DNA of 64,000 nucleotides from Thermosinus carboxydivorans Nor1 (GTDB lineage: Bacteria; Bacillota; Negativicutes; Sporomusales; Thermosinaceae): assembly GCF_000169155.1 (NCBI RefSeq), contig NZ_AAWL01000012.1, forward strand, positions 1 to 64,000, given 5' to 3'. The position numbers and the translations under genes are program-made. Shown here piece by piece: positions 20,599 through 28,325 of this stretch. Each line of letters begins with the position of its first letter. Positions within the stretch are counted from its first letter, which is position 1. Under the pieces are notes generated by a model. That model saw nothing but the letters and a program-made list of their open reading frames with translations. It was not told the DNA's origin and did no database searches.

Positions 20599-20704
20599 CC
20601 CTGCTCAGTTGTCGTATCATTATTTTACAGAAAATTCCAGATAAAACATGTCTGAATAACTACTGCCAGGAAAAAAAAATCCGACACTGAGTGGGCGAAA
20701 ATAC

Positions 20705-20736
20705 AAAAAACTACCGGCCACAAATCCGGCCGGCAG
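20705..20736 (-). terminator. Intrinsic terminator after ppx
   Basis: Arms CTGCCGGCCGG and GGCCGGTAG with a 6-base loop are followed by TTTTTTG on the minus strand, ending ten bases beyond the ppx stop. Confidence 0.85.
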
Positions 20737-20745
20737 TAAAAATAG

Positions 20746-21690
20746 TTACAGGACCGGCAGTTTCTTGTCGAAGTGCCAGGAGCCATGGTAGACAGCCAGA
20801 TAGTTAACTACCCCTTCCAAAATATCCTGGTCGCTGACCGTGATGCCGTCGGCGCCGAACCGTTTGACAACAGCCGCCAGGATGGCGGCGCCATAGACAA
20901 TAATGTCGGCCCGCTCAGGCTGCAGTCCCGGTACACGCCGCCGCTCATCAAGGGGCATAGCGGCCAGCTCTGCCAATAGTTGTTCAATGTCGCCGAGCGT
21001 CAAGTAAAACCCGTGCACTTTGGCGCTGTCATACACCGTAAGCTGCTGCTTAATAGCGGCAAGCGAAGTTGCCGTACCGCCGACGCCAATCAGGCGGGAC
21101 GGCCAAGGCAGCCGCGGCGCAGCCGCCAGTGCGGCGCCAATATAGTCATTCACCGCCGCCAAATCACTAACCGCCCCGCCGGGCCCGGCGGGGAAGAGTT
21201 CAGCTAGCCGCACGGCGCCAAGTTTGAGACTTTCCGCCGCCTGAAGCACCCCGTCATGGCCATAGGCCAGTTCGGTACTGCCGCCGCCGATATCAACGAC
21301 AAGACAATCCCCCCGGCCCGTGTCGCCAAGCATCGCCCCGGCATAGGCAAGACGCGCTTCGGTCACTGCGTCAAGAATATGTACGTCCACCCCTGCTAAA
21401 TCGCGGCACAAATGCGCGAACCGCAAGCCGTTAACCGCTTCCCGCACGGCGCTGGTGGCAAAGGCAACTACTTCGTCCGCGCCGCGTGCGCGGGCGGCGC
21501 GAGCCATATTCGCTACCGCCCGCACGGTACGCGCGATGGCGTCGGCACTGAGAGCGCCGCTATGGTGCACTCCCTGTCCCAGGCGCGTACTGTCCAGGTC
21601 TTTGTAGAGCGGGCGAAGCCGCCCGTCCTGCCACTCGGCGACCAAGAGCCGCACCGAGTTTGTGCCAATATCAATCGCCGCTTTGATCAT
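20746..21690 (-). CDS. ppx: Ppx/GppA family phosphatase (exopolyphosphatase or pppGpp phosphatase)
   Basis: This 314-residue protein has an ASKHA fold. Phosphate-binding motifs are AAIDIGTNSVRLLVAEW at the N terminus and CLVVDIGGGSTELAYG in the middle. It is the short form without the C-terminal helical domain, as is common in anaerobic Firmicutes. Whether it prefers polyphosphate or pppGpp cannot be told from sequence. It lies between the S1-domain gene and spoIIE. Confidence 0.9.
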   Translation of the reverse strand: MIKAAIDIGTNSVRLLVAEWQDGRLRPLYKDLDSTRLGQGVHHSGALSADAIARTVRAVANMARAARARGADEVVAFATSAVREAVNGLRFAHLCRDLAGVDVHILDAVTEARLAYAGAMLGDTGRGDCLVVDIGGGSTELAYGHDGVLQAAESLKLGAVRLAELFPAGPGGAVSDLAAVNDYIGAALAAAPRLPWPSRLIGVGGTATSLAAIKQQLTVYDSAKVHGFYLTLGDIEQLLAELAAMPLDERRRVPGLQPERADIIVYGAAILAAVVKRFGADGITVSDQDILEGVVNYLAVYHGSWHFDKKLPVL

Positions 21691-21723
21691 AATTTCACCT
21701 GCTTTATGCTTTTTTATGATAAA

Positions 21724-21747
21724 AAGAGCATTCCGAAGAATGCTCTT
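21724..21747 (-). terminator. Intrinsic terminator after the S1-domain gene
   Basis: AAGAGCATTC-TTCG-GAATGCTCTT followed by TTTATC on the minus strand, 16 bases after the stop at 21763. Confidence 0.85.
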
Positions 21748-21762
21748 GAAAAATATCTGTCC

Positions 21763-22182
21763 CTATTCCGCCCGGCGGGCGCTGCCGCGTCCCCCCCGTT
21801 TGGACTCGGTATTGCGTTTTAAATCAGAAAGGCGGTCTTCACTGTCGCGAAGAAACTTACTCAGTTTGTCTTCAAATGAAAGAGAATGTTGTCGGCTGTG
21901 TCGCCGGTCGTTGACAGGTGGTCTTTTTGATCCCTGCGGCGAGCTGGGCGCCTGCAGTTGCCTGATAGACAAGCCGATTTTGCCGCGTTCATCGATGGAC
22001 AGAACCTTAACTTTTACCCGGTCCTGCTCCTTCAGGAAATCTTTGACATCCCGGACGTACACATCTGCCACTTCCGAAATGTGCACCAGTCCAACCTTTC
22101 CTCCCGGCAGTTCGACAAAGGCCCCGAAGTTCGTGATCCCTGTCACCACTCCTTCAACCACGCTGCCAACCTCGATGGACAT
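21763..22182 (-). CDS. S1 RNA-binding domain protein (YabR-like)
   Basis: This protein of about 139 residues has one N-terminal S1 domain (residues 1-72: EVGSVVEGVVTGITNFGAFVE, then VGLVHISEVADVYV). A serine/arginine-rich basic tail follows. It resembles YabR of Bacillus, which follows divIC in the yabP-yabQ-divIC-yabR cluster, as it does here. The start is ATG 22182 or TTG 22191; AAGGAGG is 13 or 4 bases away respectively, so neither is ideal. Its own promoter is visible upstream. Confidence 0.88.
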   Translation of the reverse strand: MSIEVGSVVEGVVTGITNFGAFVELPGGKVGLVHISEVADVYVRDVKDFLKEQDRVKVKVLSIDERGKIGLSIRQLQAPSSPQGSKRPPVNDRRHSRQHSLSFEDKLSKFLRDSEDRLSDLKRNTESKRGGRGSARRAE

Positions 22183-22229
22183 GCTAATCAAATTTCCTCC
22201 TTAAAAACTACTAGTGTTTTTGCAACCAT

Positions 22230-22259
22230 ATTATACCCTTGACCTAAAAAATGTGTCAA
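22230..22259 (-). promoter_or_regulatory. Sigma-A promoter of the S1-domain gene
   Basis: TTGACA (22259-22254), an 18-base spacer and TATAAT (22235-22230) on the minus strand form a near-perfect promoter between divIC and the S1-domain gene. Confidence 0.8.
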
Positions 22260-22290
22260 GGAATGTTGCCGTCATCAAAATATTACAAGC

Positions 22291-22587
22291 CTAGTCGCGG
22301 CCGGCCGGAATGAACGGCACTTCGCCCGGTTTGACAAGTCCCAGTTCCTCACGAGCCAGTTTTTCCACATAGGCCGGCGTTGTCAGGCGCTGCCTCTCTT
22401 CCTGCAAAGCCTTGTTCTGCTGCCGGACCTCCTCCAGCCGGGCCCGGGTTGCCGCCATTTCCTGGCGGATGGCGGCGAGTTCGGTATACTGACCGTACAG
22501 TACATAGCCGAAATAGCCGATAAGCCCCAGCATTACCAGCCGGAACCAATTAAAACGGTATTTTTTCCCTTGCCGAAGATGCGCCAT
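22291..22587 (-). CDS. divIC: Septum formation initiator, DivIC/FtsB family
   Basis: This protein of about 98 residues has a basic N terminus (RQGKKYRFNW), one membrane helix (LVMLGLIGYFGYVLYGQY) and then a coiled coil (IRQEMAATRARLEEVRQQNKALQEE). It ends with the conserved LAREELGLVKPGEVPF. It takes part in divisome assembly with FtsL. The ATG at 22587 is preferred over a GTG a few codons upstream. It follows yabQ by 82 bases. Confidence 0.9.
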   Translation of the reverse strand: MAHLRQGKKYRFNWFRLVMLGLIGYFGYVLYGQYTELAAIRQEMAATRARLEEVRQQNKALQEERQRLTTPAYVEKLAREELGLVKPGEVPFIPAGRD

Positions 22588-22669
22588 TACTATCCACACC
22601 ACTTTAGTGAGATATTATGTTTTTATATTCGCGGCGGCGAGGCAAATTCCTCTTTCTGGGAATATAAAA

Positions 22670-23146
22670 TCAGTCAGGCGGCGGAACATTTTCCTCTGGC
22701 GGCGGGCCCGGCGGCCGGCGCAGCCTACTAACCAGCCGCCCAACATAGCCAAACGGCAGCCACATCATGCGCACTGCCAAAACAACGGGTTTGACCAAGA
22801 GCCACAGCAGGATTAAGCGCACCCACCGCATAACGGCGGCGACAGTCCGGACCAGGCGCATCAAAAAGTACCTGGCCGGACGGCCTAGCAGGCGATAATA
22901 GCCGGCGGCCCCCGTCGCCAGCGCCAGAAAGACATACAGCCTAAGTTCACCGCCGTTAGCCCCCAAAAGCGCCACGAAGGTGACGGCGGCCGCGGCCAGC
23001 CAGTAGGCCAGATCACCGATGGCGGTGATAAACCACCGGGGCTTAAACCAGCTGTACAGCACCCGGTAAAAATCAAATAACAGGCCAAGCAGCACGCCGG
23101 TCAGAACCATCGTCAAAAAAGCGCTGGCCTGAACGTTTATTTCCAC
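22670..23146 (-). CDS. yabQ: Spore cortex biosynthesis protein YabQ
   Basis: This 158-residue membrane protein starts with the family signature QASAFLTMVLTGVLLGLLFDFYRVLY and has four to five helices. It ends in a proline-rich cytoplasmic tail. YabQ is made in the mother cell and is needed for cortex formation. It lies 4 bases after a lytic transglycosylase gene, with which it is presumably cotranscribed. Confidence 0.93.
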   Translation of the reverse strand: MEINVQASAFLTMVLTGVLLGLLFDFYRVLYSWFKPRWFITAIGDLAYWLAAAAVTFVALLGANGGELRLYVFLALATGAAGYYRLLGRPARYFLMRLVRTVAAVMRWVRLILLWLLVKPVVLAVRMMWLPFGYVGRLVSRLRRPPGPPPEENVPPPD

Positions 23147-23150
23147 TCGC

Positions 23151-23879
23151 TCACCTCCATCGCCAGGATCGGTGCAGCTTATGCAAAAACCGCGCCAATA
23201 CGGGCAGCATAAACAGCGTCAGCGCCAGCAGCCAGCCTAACGCGCGCCGCGCCCGTTCCCACGCCGCACCGGCCGCTTGAACGGGCATAGCCGGAGACTG
23301 CATCTGATGCCAATAGTGGATAATCCGCGCGACATACTGCTGGGTTTCGGCATAAGGCGGAACGCCGCCGTAATAATCGACGGCGCCCGGCCCGGCATTA
23401 TACGCGGCCAGGGCCAGGTCCAGCCGCCCCGGATAGCGCCCGGCAAGTTCGGCTAGATACGCCGTTCCCACCCGGATGTTAAGCTCCGGGTCGAAAAAGC
23501 ACTCGCGCGTGCAATCGCCCTCATGCCGGCCGGCGCAGGCCTTGATCCGCCCGTTAACCTGCCGCCAGGTATCGGGAATAATCTGCATCAGCCCATAGGC
23601 GCCCGCCCGCGATACCGCCCGAGGCTGAAAAGAGCTTTCCGCCTGAATGACGCAGGCGACAACCTGGGCGCTTACCCCGGCGGCGCGGGAATGGCGGTTA
23701 ATCAGGTCGGCGTAAGGCACGTTTTTCACCGGCTGCCACGCCGCAGCCGCGGTATTGAAACGAATAGCAGCCGCCCGCCGGCTGTAATCGGCCAGCCACC
23801 ACGCCAGTCCATAACCTGCCACTTCCAGCGCCAGAAAGCAAAGGAGCAGATACCACAATTTAATCAGCAGGCGGCGCAA
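23151..23879 (-). CDS. Membrane-anchored lytic transglycosylase (SLT domain)
   Basis: This 242-residue protein has an N-terminal membrane helix (YLLLCFLALEVAGYGLAWWL), an SLT lysozyme-like domain and a second helix near the C terminus (WLLALTLFMLPVLARF). The catalytic glutamate is in CVIQAESSFQPRAVS; AYGLMQIIPDTW and LALAAYNAGPGAV complete the fold. It would cut glycan strands of peptidoglycan. Its place between yabP and yabQ, which are usually adjacent, suggests a role in spore cortex or engulfment; this is an inference. Confidence 0.9.
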   Translation of the reverse strand: MRRLLIKLWYLLLCFLALEVAGYGLAWWLADYSRRAAAIRFNTAAAAWQPVKNVPYADLINRHSRAAGVSAQVVACVIQAESSFQPRAVSRAGAYGLMQIIPDTWRQVNGRIKACAGRHEGDCTRECFFDPELNIRVGTAYLAELAGRYPGRLDLALAAYNAGPGAVDYYGGVPPYAETQQYVARIIHYWHQMQSPAMPVQAAGAAWERARRALGWLLALTLFMLPVLARFLHKLHRSWRWR

Positions 23880-23908
23880 GGCTTTTCTCCTTTCGCGAGC
23901 TTGTGGAC

Positions 23909-24190
23909 TTACTTAAGTAGACGGCCGAGCAGCCCTTTCTTGTTCTTCGTCTCTTCGTCATAGGTTAGCGATTTGATCACGCCCTCTACCATAATATTGC
24001 CTTTGTCAAGGCTGAGCTGCTTGATGTCGAGCCCTTCACCCTTGATAACCAGCGTGCCCCGTTCCGTTTCCATTATAATTTCGTGTTCATCATAGCTTCC
24101 AAGGCCAACAACGCCTTCGACCGTCAACTCCTCCCGGTCAACCAGGGTGATTTGGTGTCGCCACTTCGGCGTTTTATCATCTATCGGCAT
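23909..24190 (-). CDS. yabP: Sporulation protein YabP
   Basis: This 93-residue protein has the YabP/YqfC signature with repeated short beta strands: RHQITLVDREELTVEGVVGLGSYDEHEI and IMVEGVIKSLTYDEE. It is a mother-cell protein needed for cortex assembly. The ATG at 24190 has GAGGAGGGAAGG just upstream. It is the first gene of the yabP-transglycosylase-yabQ-divIC run. Confidence 0.92.
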   Translation of the reverse strand: MPIDDKTPKWRHQITLVDREELTVEGVVGLGSYDEHEIIMETERGTLVIKGEGLDIKQLSLDKGNIMVEGVIKSLTYDEETKNKKGLLGRLLK

Positions 24191-24458
24191 ACCCTTCCCT
24201 CCTCGCAACGCATCTCATTGATGTTTATGAAGAAGAGAGGTAAAAAATTACCAGTCTTTCGACCCTGGAAATTAGTAAGTGGAAAGTGGTAAGTGGTGGC
24301 AATTTATTGGCATGAACACTTTAGCGGTACATTTTATCCGATTGGGTCTTGGTTTTGGCCGCGGCATGATATTTTGCGGTTGCTTTGTCAAAAATAATCT
24401 TGGTAAGGCAATGGAAAAACAGTTTAAGGCTGAAAACAAACCGGAAAGGAAATTTGCC

Positions 24459-24692
24459 ATGAACATCGACCTATACACCGTCTGGCAAAAACTAGCCTTC
24501 CTGATCGTACATAAAACAACGCTCTGGCTGCTTATCGTCCTGCTTGGCACCGCCTTAGCCTCATGGCGGCTGGCGGTAGTCCTTGACAAGCATAATGCCC
24601 GGCAACGGGAAGCCAGCCTGGCACGAAAAACGGCTGTAGGGTATGCCGCTACAGCCGTTATCCTGTGGCTCCTAAGCGTAGTTTTAGGGTGA
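24459..24692 (+). CDS. Small two-helix membrane protein, possibly CLC_0170 family
   Basis: This 77-residue protein has two hydrophobic segments (LWLLIVLLGTALASWRLAVVL and YAATAVILWLLSVVL) joined by a basic loop. GGAAAGGA lies eight bases before the ATG at 24459. It is one of the few plus-strand genes and faces the gerC gene, ending 3 bases before it. Small proteins of this shape occur next to ger operons in clostridia; the family name is a guess from size and context. Confidence 0.6.
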   Translation: MNIDLYTVWQKLAFLIVHKTTLWLLIVLLGTALASWRLAVVLDKHNARQREASLARKTAVGYAATAVILWLLSVVLG

Positions 24693-24695
24693 GCA

Positions 24696-25907
24696 TTACT
24701 TATGCTCGCCGATATTGCGGATAGTTACATTGACGGACACTACGAGCGGAACGGTTGGATAAATCTCATCCCACCGGTCCTTAATTTTTGCCCATATTTT
24801 TGGCTTATAGGCCTTTAATTTACCGGCGAAACGGGGAGCATCCACCCCCAATTTCTGGCAAACGCCCAGAGAATATAAGACATTGCGCTTCACTTCTTCG
24901 GCAAACAGCACCTCCAGTTTACGAATATAGTCAGGATTCTTGGTATCATGGCTGGGGCACTGCACCTCGCCAATATTACCCCGCATGTAAATATCCAGAG
25001 TAAAATAAATATTGTCGCCCTCCCCATGAGGCTCGAGTTTGGTGTCATGGTTGAACAGCTCAAAGACCAGCATTTCCCCTGGGTGGTCCGGGCAGCCAAC
25101 CGTTATAATGGCCGATTTTTCGGTACCGTGGATAAATCTCAGCCCTTTTACACCATATTCGTCTAGATACCCGACAAATTTATCTTTTTTAAACAGCGCC
25201 TGGCCGCCCAGCTTCACTACCTTATTAGACAGCTCAATCCGCGGCACGATTACATCGACCCCGGCGTCGATATGCTGAGAAATATAACCAAGGTCAGCCC
25301 GTGCTGCCGCCACATGCACATTTTTCAGATGGAGGTCAGCCATTTTGGCCAGGAATATCCCGCCCGGCTCGCCGCTGGGCGGGATATACTCAAGAAACGG
25401 CCGCGCTTCACCCGGGGTAAGATAGACTTTAATCCGCCAGCGCGCTTCCCCGTCGCGGCGGAAAAAATCGAGGATGGGCTCAAGGCCACCGGCTTCTTTT
25501 ACCGCCGCCTCACTGATAATAATGGTCTGGATATGTTCAAGCCACAGACTCTTGCTGCTCTGCCCCAGCGTATCGCGAATCATTTCAAAGATGGACTGGC
25601 CAGTATTGGAAAGGACATAGGTTTTGCCTTCGGCTTCCTTTTCATCCCCTTCGCCGCCTGAGACCAAGCGCAAAACCTGCAAACTCAGCCGGTAACGCTT
25701 GGCGCCATGGGGCTGGACAAAGGTTTCGGTCCGGGTTACCGCCCCGTCTTGGCTGCCAATCTGCCCGGCATCAGCGGTATCAATGGCCGCGGCCAGGACA
25801 AAATTGCGGTCCTGCAGTTCCCGCCGGTCCCAGCATCCGGACAGCAGCAAAGCAAGGCAGATGATAGCGATATAGCCGCAGATTCGCTTATTGACTTTAT
25901 CCTTCAT
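24696..25907 (-). CDS. Spore germination lipoprotein, GerC family (copy 1)
   Basis: This 403-residue lipoprotein has a signal peptide ending in the lipobox LLLSGC and the family start CWDRRELQDRNFVLAAAID. Ger(x)C domains span the rest and end with YPTVPLVVSVNVTIRNIG. It is the C subunit of a nutrient germinant receptor in the spore inner membrane. It is a close paralogue of the gene just upstream (25954-27162); most of the two sequences can be aligned by eye without gaps. It is the last gene of the ger operon. Confidence 0.92.
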   Translation of the reverse strand: MKDKVNKRICGYIAIICLALLLSGCWDRRELQDRNFVLAAAIDTADAGQIGSQDGAVTRTETFVQPHGAKRYRLSLQVLRLVSGGEGDEKEAEGKTYVLSNTGQSIFEMIRDTLGQSSKSLWLEHIQTIIISEAAVKEAGGLEPILDFFRRDGEARWRIKVYLTPGEARPFLEYIPPSGEPGGIFLAKMADLHLKNVHVAAARADLGYISQHIDAGVDVIVPRIELSNKVVKLGGQALFKKDKFVGYLDEYGVKGLRFIHGTEKSAIITVGCPDHPGEMLVFELFNHDTKLEPHGEGDNIYFTLDIYMRGNIGEVQCPSHDTKNPDYIRKLEVLFAEEVKRNVLYSLGVCQKLGVDAPRFAGKLKAYKPKIWAKIKDRWDEIYPTVPLVVSVNVTIRNIGEHK

Positions 25908-25953
25908 ATACTACCCCGCTTTCGCTGCCAGGCCAGGATTAGCTTGGCTGCTG

Positions 25954-27162
25954 CTATTTATGGGCGCCGATATTCCGGATGGTCACATTGACTGATACTA
26001 CCATCGGAATGGTCGGGTAGATCTCATCCCACCGTTCCTCGATTTTTTTCCAAACTTTGGGTTCATGGGCTTTTAGTTTAGTACTAAACCTCAGAGCATC
26101 CACCCCAAGAGCTTGCAGAACATCCTTGGCGTACATGACCGATCGCTTCACTTCCTCGGCAAACAGCAGCTCCAGTTTACGAATGTGTTCAGGGTTCTTG
26201 GTATCGTGGCCAGTCCCCTGGATCTCGCCGATATTGCCCCGCATGGCAATATCTAGGGTAAAATAAATATTGTCGCCCACCACATGGGGCTCAAGTTTGG
26301 TATCATGATTAAACAACTCAAAGACCAGCACTTCCCCGGGATGGTCAGGACAGTTCACCGAAAAAACGGCCGATTTTTCGGTGCCGTGGATAAATTTCAG
26401 ACCGGTAACAGCGTATTCATCAATATAACCGACAAATTTATCTTTTTTAAACACCGCGAGACCGCCCACCTTGACTACCTTGTCGGCCAGCTCAATCCGC
26501 GGGATGATGACGTCAGCCTTATTGTCGATCATCTGGGTAATATACCCGAGGTCGGTGCGCGCACCGCCCACATGTACATTGCGGGGGTGAAGCTGGGCGA
26601 TGCGGGCCAGAAAGAGCCCGCCCGGTTCACCGGTAGGCGGCTTGTATTCCACCAGAGGCCGCGCTTCTCCTGGTGTTATGTATACTACAATGCGCCAGCG
26701 CATTTCCGCATCGCGGCGGAACAAGTCAATGATCGGAGACAAGCCGGCCTGCTTTACCGCCGCTTCACTGATAACAATGGTCTGGATATGCTCAAAAAAC
26801 AGGCCCTTACTGGTCTGTCCCAGCATGTCACGAAGCATTTCAAATATGGACTGCCCGGTATTGGAGATAACATAGGTCCTGACGGCTGCCGCTTTCTTGC
26901 CCTCCGGTTCGGCCGCCTGAAAGCGCATGAGCTGGAAACTTACGCGATAACGCTTCTCGCCATGAGGCTGGACAAAGGTTTCGGTGCGTGTTACCGCTGC
27001 ACTTTGGTCGCTCCTATGTCCGGCATCAGCCACATCGATAGCTGCCGCCAGAACAAAATTGCGGTCCTGCAACTCCCGCCGGTCCCAGCAGCCGGTAAGC
27101 AGTAAGCAAAGACAGATAATGGCAATATAGCCCAGGGCGCTTTTCTTAACCGCACCGTTCAT
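25954..27162 (-). CDS. Spore germination lipoprotein, GerC family (copy 2)
   Basis: This 402-residue lipoprotein has lipobox LLLTGC followed by the same CWDRRELQDRNFVLAAAID start as copy 1. The middle ISNTGQSIFEMLRDMLGQTSKGL region and the C-terminal VSVNVTIRNIGAHK are shared. The start overlaps the gerB stop by 17 bases, so it is coupled to the permease subunit. Two gerC genes behind one gerA and one gerB point to a duplication, either for alternative receptors or for dosage. Confidence 0.92.
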   Translation of the reverse strand: MNGAVKKSALGYIAIICLCLLLTGCWDRRELQDRNFVLAAAIDVADAGHRSDQSAAVTRTETFVQPHGEKRYRVSFQLMRFQAAEPEGKKAAAVRTYVISNTGQSIFEMLRDMLGQTSKGLFFEHIQTIVISEAAVKQAGLSPIIDLFRRDAEMRWRIVVYITPGEARPLVEYKPPTGEPGGLFLARIAQLHPRNVHVGGARTDLGYITQMIDNKADVIIPRIELADKVVKVGGLAVFKKDKFVGYIDEYAVTGLKFIHGTEKSAVFSVNCPDHPGEVLVFELFNHDTKLEPHVVGDNIYFTLDIAMRGNIGEIQGTGHDTKNPEHIRKLELLFAEEVKRSVMYAKDVLQALGVDALRFSTKLKAHEPKVWKKIEERWDEIYPTIPMVVSVNVTIRNIGAHK

Positions 27163-28258
27163 GCCATCGCCGCTTTCGCCGCCAGGCCAGGATTAGGGTC
27201 AGCGGCACGACCGCCAGCGAAAACCCGAGCCCCAGCCAGGTCGCTATTTTACTCATTATCTCGAATGTCTTAAAACCGGATAATAATTCATTACCTAAAT
27301 ACAACAGAGGAGCAAGCGCCATTACCCATGGCCGGTGGTCAGCATAATGGTAGTGCCGCATACAAACCTGGGCTACTATAAATAACATGACGGCCAAAGT
27401 ATCAAATACAATCGGTATCCAGGCGATAACCAGATAGTTCTCCAAGCGTTCAATAAAAGTGCCGGGCAGTTCGACCGCGCGAATGACCATGATGGCCGGA
27501 TAAACCGCATTCTTCGCGCTCGCGGCGGTCAATACCCCGACGATTATGACCATGATTGACACAAAGATCAGGCCCATACAGCCGAACGCCCCGCCCACGG
27601 CCTTTTCCATGCTAATTTTGCCCCTGGCCACTGCCGGCAAGAGCAGCAGAATAATTTCATAACCGCTGTACATGTCCCAGCTTTTCAAGCTTGCGGCTAT
27701 TACCTCGGCGATATCTTCCGGCAGCAGCGGCAGTAGGTTTTCGGGCTGGAAATTTAATAGACTAAGCAGCCACATGCCAACCAGCATCGGGACGGCAAGA
27801 AAAAATAATAATTGCAACACTCGTAAGATGGTTCCCCAGTCTTGCAAGGCACAGTATGTACTGGCTGCCAATATGCCCATGGCCACTACCGCCGGCGGCG
27901 TCCGGTCAAACATAATAAACGTGATTGCCCGGCTGAAGCAACATAAGATTAGGGTGAAAACCAGCATATAAAGTAAGTTGAACCACCAGATAACGATACT
28001 GCCGCCCCACCGTCCCCATAACCGCGGCATGTATTCCACCATTGTTTCCTCCGGATACTGCTTGCCCAGCTTGATCATCAAATAGGCTGCCCCATAAAAG
28101 ATGAAACCGCCTAGCAGGACACTCAGCCAGGTCGCCTGGGCTGTCTGTTTAATTAATTCAGCCGGCATTATGATGATTTGCGCGCCAATAGCAGTTGTGG
28201 CCACGACAAGGCCTAACTGCATCGCCGACATTTTGGTTTTAGCTTCCAGATTAGCCAA
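27146..28258 (-). CDS. Spore germination permease subunit, GerB family
   Basis: This 370-residue membrane protein has about ten helices and belongs to the APC-type superfamily. The N-terminal MSAMQLGLVVATTAIGAQIIIMPAELI and the AGVLTAASAK-type middle are typical of GerAB proteins, which bind the germinant. It follows gerA by 67 bases and overlaps gerC copy 2. Confidence 0.92.
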   Translation of the reverse strand: MANLEAKTKMSAMQLGLVVATTAIGAQIIIMPAELIKQTAQATWLSVLLGGFIFYGAAYLMIKLGKQYPEETMVEYMPRLWGRWGGSIVIWWFNLLYMLVFTLILCCFSRAITFIMFDRTPPAVVAMGILAASTYCALQDWGTILRVLQLLFFLAVPMLVGMWLLSLLNFQPENLLPLLPEDIAEVIAASLKSWDMYSGYEIILLLLPAVARGKISMEKAVGGAFGCMGLIFVSIMVIIVGVLTAASAKNAVYPAIMVIRAVELPGTFIERLENYLVIAWIPIVFDTLAVMLFIVAQVCMRHYHYADHRPWVMALAPLLYLGNELLSGFKTFEIMSKIATWLGLGFSLAVVPLTLILAWRRKRRWHERCG

Positions 28259-28325
28259 TATATTTCACCACCTTGTCCGCTTCTGTAGCCTGAAATTGTT
28301 TCGCCTAAATGGATTTCGCTGCAGA

